A stretch of 25,222 nt of DNA from UBA6164 sp964527325 (GTDB taxonomy: Bacteria; Patescibacteriota; Gracilibacteria; BD1-5; UBA6164), in NCBI GenBank assembly GCA_964527325.1, contig CAZGNU010000020.1, forward strand, positions 1 through 25,222, given 5' to 3'. The translations under genes and the position numbers were made by a program. The notes under the pieces are model-generated. The model was not told where the DNA came from. It searched no databases and saw only the letters and a list, made by a program, of their open reading frames with translations. How positions within the stretch are numbered: position 1 is the stretch's first letter; each line of letters starts with the position of its first letter. This document shows positions 17,621-25,222 of this stretch, piece after piece.

Positions 17621-17654
17621 AAAAAAATGCCTATTTTTTGACTAGGCAAAAAAG
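17621..17654 (-). terminator. hairpin between PiT and VTC genes, T-run on minus strand
   Basis: TGCCTA / TAGGCA with a nine-base loop, followed on the minus strand by seven Ts; on the plus strand it is followed by As. By orientation it would stop antisense transcription better than it would stop PiT, so PiT and VTC may be read together. Confidence 0.6.
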
Positions 17655-17696
17655 ATATGATAAAATATTTATATAAAAAATAACTAGTACAAAAAA

Positions 17697-18566
17697 ATGT
17701 GAACTAAATATACTTCTAAATTACAAGACTTTAAAACTATCAGTTTAACTGAGCTTAATTCTAAAGCTAGTTTTTTAAAGAGGATTGATAAAAAATATTT
17801 ACTTAGTTATAATCAATTAAAAAATATTATAGATGAGTTGATTGAAGATTTTTCTATTTTAGAAATAAATGGTAGAAAGATTTTTTCATATGATAATATT
17901 TATATGGATACAAAAGATTATCTTTTTTACAAACAACATCAAGAAAAGAAAAAAACAAGAACAAAAGTTAGAACTAGGTACTATGTAAATTCAAACTTAG
18001 CATTTTTTGAGTTTAAACAAAAAAGAAAATGAGTAACCAATAAATACAGATATGACTTCCCTTCTGAGGAACATGGTTTTATGACAAGATGAAAAAAAAG
18101 ATTTTTTGAATGAGTTTGGCAAAGTATTTATGAAAATAAAAAAATACCAAAAATAACTCCATCAATAGAAACTAAATATGAAAGAATAACTTTAGTAAAA
18201 AATGATTGATCTGAAAGATTAACAATTGACTACAATGTAAGAACAGTAGACTTAAGAGACAAAAATCATAAAGAAGTAGACTTAAAAAACTTAGTAATAG
18301 TAGAAAGCAAATCACTATCTAAAAAATGCTCTAGTTCAAAGATAATGAAGAAACACTGACACAAAAAAACTAAGTCTTGCAGTAAATATTCTCTATGAGT
18401 AATATACTCAGGATTAGCAAAAAAATACGACACTTTTGCTGATACAATGAGACAAATAAAAAAAATCAGAATGGAAACAGTTAGAAATAGAAAAAGAGTT
18501 TCAAGAATATTAAAAAATAAACAAACCTGAAGCTTCAAAAGAAAGAAATTAACAATAAAAAAATAA
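17697..18566 (+). CDS. VTC domain polyphosphate polymerase
   Basis: A 289-residue cytosolic protein with a single VTC domain, a member of the triphosphate tunnel metalloenzyme fold. Yeast Vtc4 makes polyphosphate from ATP. Tunnel-lining basic and acidic strands are visible: FLKRIDKKYLLS near residue 25, IYMDTKDYLFY, then KTRTKVRTRYYV, FFEFKQKRKG, ETKYERI, LTIDYNVR and LVIVESKS. The C-terminus is very rich in Lys and Arg. No SPX domain or membrane helices are present, as in bacterial single-domain homologues. Location directly after a phosphate permease supports a role in phosphate storage. Fewer glycines are present than in its neighbours; those that exist are UGA. The start uses ATG-UGA (Met-Gly). 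A terminator follows. Confidence 0.9.
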
Positions 18567-18583
18567 ATCATTTGCATAATAAA

Positions 18584-18617
18584 AAAAAATAACTAAAAAA
18601 GATTAGTTATTTTTTTA
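18584..18617. terminator. intrinsic terminator after the VTC gene
   Basis: AAATAACTAA / TTAGTTATTT with a six-base loop and T-runs on both strands, 18 bases beyond the VTC stop codon. Confidence 0.88.
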
Positions 18618-18631
18618 ATTTCTTATTTTTT

Positions 18632-20539
18632 ATGAGTCATAAATTTCTAAAAAAAATTAATAAAGCTAAGTTAAAAATTTTTCCTTTTTTGAAATGGTTT
18701 CCTGAATTAAAAAATAAAAAAGTACTTAAGGCTGATATAATTTCTTGAATTACAGTAGCTTTAGTACTTATTCCTCAATCTATGGCCTATGCTCAACTAG
18801 CATGACTTGAGGCTTATTACTGATTATATGCTTCTTTCCTACCAGTTATGATAGCATCACTATGGTGAAGTTCAAGACAACTTGCTACTTGACCAGTTGC
18901 AATCGTATCACTTCTTACAGCTTCAACTTTGGAATGATTAGCAACTTCTGGTCCTACCCAATATGCTGTATATGCTGCAATTATAGCACTAGTAGTTTGA
19001 ATTATTCAATTTTCAATGTGAATATTTAAAATGTGAAAATTAGTTGATTTCTTATCTCATCCAGTAATCGTTGGTTTCACAAATGCTGCAGCAATAATCA
19101 TTTGAGCTTCTCAATTAAATAAAATATTTTGATTAAAATTTGGTCAAACACTTAGCACTTGAGCTATTTTAGAAAAAGCTCCTCATAATTATGAACAAAT
19201 AATGGATGTATTTAGTGCATCTATAACTGACACTCACGCTCTTAGTTTATTATTCTGAGCTGGTAGTATTTTGATAATTATGTACATAAAAACATATTTC
19301 AAAAAATTACCTTGAGTATTAATAGTAGTAGTAATTTTCACATTACTTTCATGGTATATAGGTTATGAAGGTTTATGATGAGCAGTCGTTTGAACTATAC
19401 CATCATGATTACCAAGCTTTGATTTTCCTTTAAGTGAATTTTCATTACAAGAAATCAAAGAAATTTTATGAAAAATATTAATGCCAGCTTTAACAATAGC
19501 TATTATATGATTTGCAGAAGCAATTAGTGTTGCAAAAGCTATGGCATCACAATCAAAACAAGGAATCTCTTCAAATAAAGAATTAATTGGTCAATGATTA
19601 TCAAATATGGTAGCTTCAGTTAATCATGGTTATGCCGTAAGTTGATCTTTTTCTAGTAGTGCTGTTAATTTCTCTTCTTGAGCAAAAACAGGTTTCTCTT
19701 CAGTTGTAACATGAATATTAGTTGCTGTTACTTTACTATTTTTAACACCATTATTATATCACTTACCTCAAGCAACTTTAGCTGCTGTTATAATGGTTGC
19801 TGTCGCAGGGTTAATAAAAATTAAGCCTATAATTGATGCATGGCAAGTTCAAAAGCATGATTGATTAATATCTATAGTTGTATTTATTGCAACTTTATTA
19901 TCTGCACCTCACTTAGAACAATGACTAATATTTTGAGTTTCATTATCACTATTTTTCTTCATTTACCGTTCAATGAAACCAAGATTTGTTGAGTTTTCAT
20001 TATATGGTAATAAACTAAAAGACTCTGAAATTTATAGCTTAAAAACAAGTAAAGATGTATGATTCTACTGATTTAAATGACCACTATACTTTGCAAATGC
20101 TTGATATTTTGAAGGAAAATTATTAAAATCAATAGCATCTAAAAAAGATATGAAACTTTTAATCCTAGATTTTGAATGAATATCAGAAGTTGATTCTTCT
20201 TGATTAGAAGTTATAGAAAACATGGTTGATTGAGTACAAAAAGCCTGAATAAAAGTACTATTCACTAGAATCAAAAGACCAATCTTCAAAGCTTTTGAAA
20301 GAGTATGATACTTAGAACACTTCCCTAAAGAACATATCTTCCTAAAAAGCAGACAAGACGCTTTAGACTATGCTGAAAAAACTCTTAAACTAGACATAGA
20401 CACAAAACCATTCCACAAAGAAATATTTGACGAAAGAAAACTAAAATCAAAATGAATCAAATTCGAAAAATGATTCAAATGAAATATCAAAAAACTAAAA
20501 AGAATTCTAGATAAAATAAGACAAAAAGATTTGAGTTAG
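18632..20539 (+). CDS. SulP family anion transporter with STAS domain
   Basis: A 635-residue SulP (SLC26-type) transporter. The membrane part (about residues 30-440) opens with ADIISGITVALVLIPQSMAYA, the SulP signature, then ATGPVAIVSLLTA, and later GSFSSSAVNFSSGAKTG, the family's GSFSRTAvN..aGAkT block with Arg replaced by Ser. The C-terminal STAS domain (about 470-600) contains EVDSSGLEVIENM. Substrates in the family include sulfate, bicarbonate and other anions; none can be assigned from sequence. The C-terminal 50 residues are Lys-rich. Codons read as Gly are almost all UGA. No Shine-Dalgarno site is visible before the ATG. It stands alone between terminators and is convergent with the PEP-synthase-like gene. 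Confidence 0.94.
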
Positions 20540-20561
20540 GATTTAATAATAATGTCAACAG

Positions 20562-20575
20562 AGGGCTTTAGCCCT
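20562..20575 (+). terminator. small GC-rich hairpin after the SulP gene
   Basis: AGGGC-TTTA-GCCCT lies 23 bases after the stop codon, without an immediate T-run. It probably works together with the following A/T hairpin. Confidence 0.5.
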
Positions 20576-20581
20576 TTGATA

Positions 20582-20619
20582 TAAAAAAATAAATTAGTAT
20601 TTAACTAATTTATTTTTTT
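20582..20619. terminator. bidirectional terminator between SulP and PEP-synthase-like genes
   Basis: AAAAAATAAATTAGT / ACTAATTTATTTTTT with a short loop. It reaches the stop codon (20618-20620) of the minus-strand gene and ends both convergent transcripts. Confidence 0.85.
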
Positions 20620-22729
20620 ATTTATAAATCATAGCTCATTTATTACCTTCAATATAAACCTTATGTTTTCAACTAATTTTTAGGTTTGAATCTATATCAC
20701 AAAAAATAACAGGAATTCAGCATTCTCTTATTATCATAAGTGCATGCGTTCAGAGTCATTTAAATCAACTAATTGCAATTCATCTTAGATTTGAAAAATC
20801 ATTTTTATGAATTTCAGGAAAACTCATTAATTTTTCAATAGTAATAAAATATCAATTATTTGCTCTTTTTTCTAATTCAATCATTTGTTTATATATAGAA
20901 TTGTCATCCAGTGATTTAATTGTTAAACCATGTTCTTCTGTTCTAATTGGTTCAATGCTAATTATATCTATTTCTTCATTATCAATATATCACATACTAG
21001 AAATTATGTCATTTTTTCATAACAATACTTCTCATACTAATTGTTCATTTGGTCGTTTTATGTTATCAGGTTTTACAAAATTTGAAATTGTTTTTCTAGA
21101 CTGTAAAATATAAATATCTCAATTATTAACTACAAATTCTAGTTCTAATGAATTTCAATATTTATGTTCTAAAGCTGTATAAATACATGCAATTTTTTTA
21201 TATTGATCTTGTGAAAAAGGTAAAAAATTAATATTTTTCAATCATCCACTATTATTAAAATCATCATAACACATATTTACTTTAATACCTCATTCCCTTA
21301 ACACATCACTTTCATATAATGCTTCTAAATGATATCTAATTTTTCATTCACTATTTATTCCCGCAACTCACGTTTGTTTGTAATAATTAAAATCTCAAGG
21401 TTGATTTTCATAACCTAATATTTTTCAATTATCTTTTTGTACATCTGCGACAATTTCTTGATTAGTTGTACTAGTTACAGATGTTGGCATTCATTTAACT
21501 CATTTTATTCTTATAAATGAATCATCTACTAAATCATCAGCAGTTACAACTCATCCACCATCTGGATAAAATAATTTCTCCACACTTCATTCTTTTTTTC
21601 TCATTGGTAAATAAACAGGTCATTCAAGAAAATTTGAGATAGGTTTATCAAATCATATATCATTATATTTCTCTCACTCAACATCCATAACGACTATTCA
21701 CATAATTACTTCATCATCTAAATTTCTTTGTTTTTGATAATCATCAACTTTTTCACTTTTCGAACTTTCTAATACCTTTATAACTTCTAATTTAAAGGAT
21801 TCAAAATCATCAGTAGCACAAAATCAAGTATAAAATATTCCTGGATAATTATATTTTCATCAGTCTTCTACATTAGCTGATGATCTAATAGCAATAAATT
21901 TTGAATTAGAAAATTTATCAAAAATTTCTTTCAAATACTCTTCTTCTTCAGGTTTTAATATTACTTCATTGATATCACCCAAAAAATTATCAACTTGTTT
22001 TTCTAAATCATAACTACATTCATAACTATATGCCATATCATCATAACGATCTCAGCTTCCAGATTTTCACATAAGCTCTTCATAAGTTTTTTCTTTTATA
22101 TATCATAATTTAAATAAAATATCTGTATTAAATTTTTTAATAAATCAATCAATACTAGTTGAAGAATATTCATATTTTTCTCAATCATCTCAAATATAAA
22201 AAAAATCAATTGATTCTTCATTAATTTCAGTTGAATGAAAATCATATCAATTAATATCACAATATAATTCAAGTAATATAGAATATTTATTTTTTAATTC
22301 TTCTAAAGTAATTTTTTTCAAAACAGCTTTAGTAACATCAATATTTGTTTTTAGAAATTTTTCTACACTTGTTTTCTTCTTATTATTATCTTCAACATCA
22401 ATTTCATTTAAAAAATTACTAAAATCACTTTCACTTTTAAACTGCTCATCATCATTTCAAACATTAAATAACTTTTTATAAAAATCTGTAGATATTAATT
22501 CTGTATGAGGCACTTTGAATCATAACTCATTAGATAATTCTATTAACAATAAAGTATTATATCACTTTCATCATAATAATTGTATTAATTCCTTTTCCCT
22601 TTCTAACAATAAATTAAAAGAATCTGAAAGTGTCTCTTTTGATTGTTGTGATACTAACTGTAATATTTCACCTACCTCTGGTAATTTTTTTTCTAATTTA
22701 TCCAAGATATTTTGTTGTACTTCTAGCAT
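20618..22729 (-). CDS. PEP-synthase-like protein: ATP-grasp plus phosphohistidine domain, no PEP-binding barrel
   Basis: A 703-residue protein. Residues 1 to about 260 are an acidic helical region that I do not recognise. An ATP-grasp (PPDK N-terminal, PEP/pyruvate-kinase type) domain follows, with IAIRSSANVED at about 279-289 and ELEFVVNNGDIYILQSRKT closing it. The C-terminal end is a swivelling phosphohistidine domain: GLGTHALMIIRECGIPVIF places the phospho-carrier at His662. The C-terminal TIM barrel that binds PEP or pyruvate in PEP synthase and PPDK is missing, as it is in rifampicin phosphotransferases, so an unknown small molecule or protein may be phosphorylated. That is inference. 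Over 40 Gly codons are UGA. It has its own promoter and follows the 285-residue gene after 65 bases. Confidence 0.82.
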
Positions 22730-22757
22730 ATTTTATTTATAATTAATTACTAATTAT

Positions 22758-22785
22758 AATATAAGTAATATATAAATAATGTCAA
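22758..22785 (-). promoter_or_regulatory. promoter of the PEP-synthase-like gene
   Basis: On the minus strand TTGACA, 16 bases, TATATT; a TATAAT overlaps slightly downstream. The start codon is 29 bases beyond. Confidence 0.55.
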
Positions 22786-22794
22786 TCAAAAAAC

Positions 22795-23652
22795 TTAATC
22801 AATAACCTTAACCTCTTTATTCAAAAAATCTTTTATTAATTCTTTTAAATATTCTCTATTTTTTGGTTGAATATATCATATAACAGCTCATAATTTATTT
22901 TCAACTTTTTCTAAATCAAATAATCAGTCTTTCGTAAAAAAATCTTTGGCAAAGTATTTGTTAGGAATATCATTTTGCTCTTTATATTCTATTGCTTTTA
23001 CTCAAAATAATTCTAGATAAATAAGATTTGTCATTTCTCAGTATGTGTTTCAAAGTTCTTTGTTGTTTTCCTGTTTTAATTTTTTCATAAAAGAAAGTTC
23101 TCAAATGGATCTTGTGAATTCACTTCTAGTTTCAATACTTTTTCATTTTCTAAATACAAGTCTTAAAAACTCATCTTTTATATCAAAAATAAATCTTCTA
23201 TATAAATCTCAACTATCTCATTTTGTTAAAACAGCACAATATTCTCATGCTCTTAAAGTTAAGATATAGTCTATTTCCTTAACTGGAATTTCACCAATAT
23301 TTCATCATCTCTTTGCCTTTTGGGATTTTCCCCTTCAGGCAAAACTTGGCTTATTAGAAATATCTTTAATTATCTGTTTTTCTTTTTTCTCATAATCAAC
23401 ATTATCCTTCAATCTTGATAAGTTTGATACACTTTTCCACCATTCCCTAAATGGTTGTGGTTTTCAAGTTCTTGTTAAAGGATTTAATAATTTCCATAAT
23501 CATTTTGCTGAAACTCATGTTCAAAATCATTCTTCATCAATATCTAAATCATTCAAATATATAAATAATCCAGCTAATTGTTTTACTTCTGCATCTGTAT
23601 ATTTCTTTGTAACTTCTATTGCTTTCACAATCATACTATATCATTTTTTCAT
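22795..23652 (-). CDS. unrecognised 285-residue protein with dinD-type promoter
   Basis: I do not recognise the family with confidence. The frame is whole under code 25 with about 20 UGA-Gly codons. Visible parts are an N-terminal helical stretch (MIVKAIEVTKKYTDAEVKQL), a WLWKLLNPLTRTGKPQPF and REWWKSVSNLSRL block, a basic glycine-rich patch (FAGRGKSQKAKRGGN), YILTLRAGEYCAVLTKGDSG, and a C-terminal ETRSEFTRSIGELSFMKKL segment. The last recalls the T..R..F...I block of phage antirepressor-type proteins, but weakly. No signal peptide or membrane segment is seen. The strongest clue is its promoter, whose 19-bp element is shared with the two dinD genes and the kilA-N gene, so a role in the same response is likely. 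A later in-frame Met lies at codon 7. Confidence 0.75.
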
Positions 23653-23706
23653 ATTTTTGTTTTGTATTTAATAAAATATTATATTTAAAGTTTTAATTAA
23701 TTTTAA

Positions 23707-23744
23707 ATATATACTTATTATATACATAAGTATATTTGTTGCAA
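23707..23744 (-). promoter_or_regulatory. promoter of the 285-residue gene with shared 19-bp operator-like element
   Basis: On the minus strand TTGCAA (23739-23744), 16 bases, TATAAT (23717-23722). The element at 23707-23725 reads ATATATACTTATTATATAC on the plus strand. The leader is about 58 bases, longer than at the other three genes. A further inverted repeat, ATACTTAT / ATAAGTAT, surrounds the -10 box. Confidence 0.75.
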
Positions 23745-23746
23745 CA

Positions 23747-23782
23747 AAAAAACTACCATAAATCTCTTTACAATAGTTTTTA
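23747..23782. terminator. terminator between CYTH copy 1 and the 285-residue gene
   Basis: AAAAACTA / TAGTTTTT with an inner TAAA / TTTA stem; A- and T-rich flanks on both strands. It lies 7 bases beyond the CYTH stop codon. Confidence 0.65.
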
Positions 23783-23788
23783 TTTTTT

Positions 23789-24349
23789 TTATAACCAACT
23801 ATACTCTATCCCATAATGAGCAAATAATTTTCTTGATCCCCATTTTTCTATTTGGTGGTCTTGTAAATCTAGTTTTTTGATCATATCATTAATTTCTTCA
23901 GTGGTATGTGCTTCGATTTCCATAAGTGGTGGGATTGTGTTTTGGTAATCATCTATATCAAATTCAAATCATTCCATAGCATAGCTTATTCTATATTTTT
24001 TCTTTTCTCTTGTTTCTGTCATTCAGTATTTTTCAAGTACTTTTTTAAAACTTTCTACATCAGTTATTTCTCTTTCTCCTTCATCTGCTATTTTAAAACC
24101 TTCTTCCCCTCATTCCTTTTTTTTGTTTCTTTTTCTTTTTATAGTATACATGTGAATATCTCATTTTTTTCTAACTCTAAAAAGTCTTTTATTATCTTCC
24201 ATTTTGTGAGAATTTTCTTCATCGTGAGGAAAATCATAATACACATCATGAATAAAACCATCAAAAGTTTTTTTAGCTCCTATTGCCTCCAATTTTTTTT
24301 CAAGTTCAGATACATCCACATCAAGGATTTTTATTTCTTTTTCTAACAT
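23789..24349 (-). CDS. CYTH domain protein, copy 1
   Basis: A 186-residue CYTH (triphosphate tunnel) protein. EKEIK at residues 3-7 is the ExExK motif that opens the family. YYDFPHD and RLFRVRKKG follow, then MYTIKRKRNKK (basic tunnel strand), EREITDVESFKKVLEKYGM, RKYRISYAMEGFEFDIDDY and MEIEAHTTEEI, all in the usual CYTH order. Members include class IV adenylate cyclases, thiamine triphosphatases and inorganic triphosphatases; the sequence does not choose among them. UGA encodes Gly at five or so sites. It follows CYTH copy 2 on the same strand after 50 bases and has its own -10 box, TGGTATAAT, in that gap. Confidence 0.92.
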
Positions 24350-24372
24350 TTTTTTTAGTTAAATTATATTAA

Positions 24373-24385
24373 AGTAATTATACCA
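24373..24385 (-). promoter_or_regulatory. extended -10 promoter of CYTH copy 1
   Basis: TGGTATAATTACT on the minus strand, the same 13 bases as in the promoter of CYTH copy 2 (25116-25128). The start codon is 23 bases beyond. Confidence 0.6.
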
Positions 24386-24399
24386 CTTATTTAAATATA

Positions 24400-25089
24400 T
24401 TAAAAATATTTATTTATTTCCTTTATTCAATAATACTCTTTTAGTCTTCTATATCAATATTTTACTGACTTATGTTTTTCTAATCATAATTTCGTTTTCC
24501 ACTCTTGTATTTTTTCCTTATTATTTGCCTCTATTTCTAATAATCTAGGAACTCATAAATATTTATCAAATTCAAAATGTACTCAATCTAATTCATATGA
24601 TATTCTATGTTTTACATATGTTTTTCATTCTATTTGTTTTAATCAAATATTTTCTAAAATATTAATAAAACTATCTATATCATCTATTACTAATTCTAAT
24701 TCTAAATCTCTAGAAGTTAAATCCCTATTTTGATTTATTCTTTTTTTCAAAGTTAATAAATATTTATCTCAAACTTGTCTAATCCTTAATATAATACCAT
24801 TTTTTTTAAATAACATATTTCAAAAATCATATCTGTTATCAACAATTACTCAATCAAAAATTTCCTCAGCTCATAAATTTAATAATTTTTGTGTAACACC
24901 AATAAAATTAACTTCTAGTATTTTTTCTTCTACTTCATGAGAAACTTTTTTGTTATTTTCAAGTATAAATTCAATACTTTCTTTTACTTTATCTTTAATT
25001 GAATTTAATTTTGAATTAGCAACAACTCATTGAATCAATTTTTGTTCAAATCATATTGTTTCTAAAAAATTACTTAAATATTTACTCAT
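24400..25089 (-). CDS. CYTH domain protein, copy 2, with N-terminal extension
   Basis: A 229-residue protein. The first 55 or so residues are a helical extension not found in CYTH copy 1. The CYTH domain starts with EVEEK (ExExK) and continues with LNLGAEEIFDG, VDNRYDF, ILRIRQVGDKYLLTLKKR, LELELVIDDIDSFINIL, VKHRISYELDGVHFEFDKY and RLLEIEANN. Order and spacing match copy 1, but identity is low, so the two are old paralogues rather than a fresh duplication. Reaction is unknown, as for copy 1: adenylate cyclase, thiamine triphosphatase or inorganic triphosphatase. UGA codons encode Gly at about 14 sites. It has a strong promoter with an extended -10 box. Confidence 0.88.
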
Positions 25090-25115
25090 AGTTGTTCTTT
25101 TAAAGTAAAATACAT

Positions 25116-25149
25116 AGTAATTATACCATATATTTTAATATGATGTCAA
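25116..25149 (-). promoter_or_regulatory. promoter of CYTH copy 2
   Basis: On the minus strand TTGACA (25144-25149), 18 bases, TATAAT (25120-25125), with the extended -10 context TGGTATAATTACT. The start codon is 30 bases beyond. Confidence 0.7.
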
Positions 25150-25164
25150 ATATATATAAGTATG

Positions 25165-25222
25165 ACCTCGTAGAGAGTATAATACATTTTGTGTATCGTT
25201 GGAAATATCCAATGCACAATTT
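25165..25222. other. two small hairpins at the right edge, unassigned
   Basis: ATACA-TTTTG-TGTAT (25182-25196) and TTGGA-AATA-TCCAA (25199-25212) lie side by side, in slightly less AT-rich DNA preceded by TATAAT on the plus strand. This could be the start of a plus-strand leader or small RNA that is cut by the window edge. Nothing more can be said. Confidence 0.25.

Noticed and set aside
23313..23345. Imperfect inverted repeat TTTGCCT / AGGCAAA inside the 285-residue gene
   Set aside because: Only partly paired and within codons for a glycine/lysine-rich patch; explained well enough by the protein sequence.
23906..24346. Plus-strand frame rich in Phe and Ser antisense to CYTH copy 1
   Set aside because: The Phe/Ser composition is just the complement of Lys/Glu-rich coding DNA on the minus strand, where a CYTH domain is clear.
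1..25222. Code 4 (UGA as Trp), as in Mycoplasma
   Set aside because: UGA falls at conserved glycines in many families, while conserved tryptophans use UGG.
1..25222. Mobile element or integrase explaining the foreign genes
   Set aside because: No transposase, integrase or terminal inverted repeats could be found by reading both strands; only terminator-like hairpins recur.

Overview
The window comes from an AT-rich, gene-dense genome in which UGA is read as glycine (genetic code 25). Known users of this code are the Absconditabacteria (SR1) and Gracilibacteria of the Patescibacteria/CPR. With UGA as stop most genes here fall apart. With UGA as Gly they become full-length proteins whose UGA codons sit on conserved glycines, such as the Fic HPFENGNGR loop, the MurG GG motifs and the PiT AHGANDVANA signature. 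UGG remains Trp, which rules out code 4. I cannot choose between the two phyla from this window. All coordinates below assume code 25.

Left part (1-5.2 kb): a possible cut-off ORF, a VF530 protein, an exported SH3-like/CAP protein, pyrE, a DinD-family gene, a YjjX-type inosine/xanthosine triphosphatase and a class II Fic protein. Middle (5.2-14.4 kb, all minus strand): purL, a second DinD, a KilA-N protein, thrC, a GIY-YIG nuclease, and a histidyl-tRNA-synthetase homologue that has lost its catalytic motifs. Right part (14.5-20.5 kb, plus strand): PAP2 phosphatase, murG, a PiT phosphate permease, a VTC-type polyphosphate polymerase and a SulP transporter. Far right (20.6-25.1 kb, minus strand): a PEP-synthase-like ATP-grasp/phosphohistidine protein, an unrecognised protein of 285 residues, and two tandem CYTH phosphohydrolase-like proteins.

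Two patterns stand out. First, pyrE, purL and thrC have no UGA at all, encode glycine with GGN, carry strong Shine-Dalgarno sites (rare in their neighbours), and end in UAA. They look like recent arrivals from standard-code bacteria, each a single step of a different pathway. Each lies beside a DinD or KilA-N gene. Second, the two dinD genes, the kilA-N gene and the 285-residue gene share an almost identical promoter, with a 19-bp operator-like element covering the -10 box. This implies one regulon of phage-antirepressor-type proteins.

The right half has a phosphate theme: PiT, VTC, PAP2 and two CYTH proteins, three of them of the triphosphate tunnel fold. MurG indicates peptidoglycan synthesis. 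No tRNA, rRNA, CRISPR array, transposase or insertion sequence was seen, and no gene-free stretch exceeds about 230 bases.
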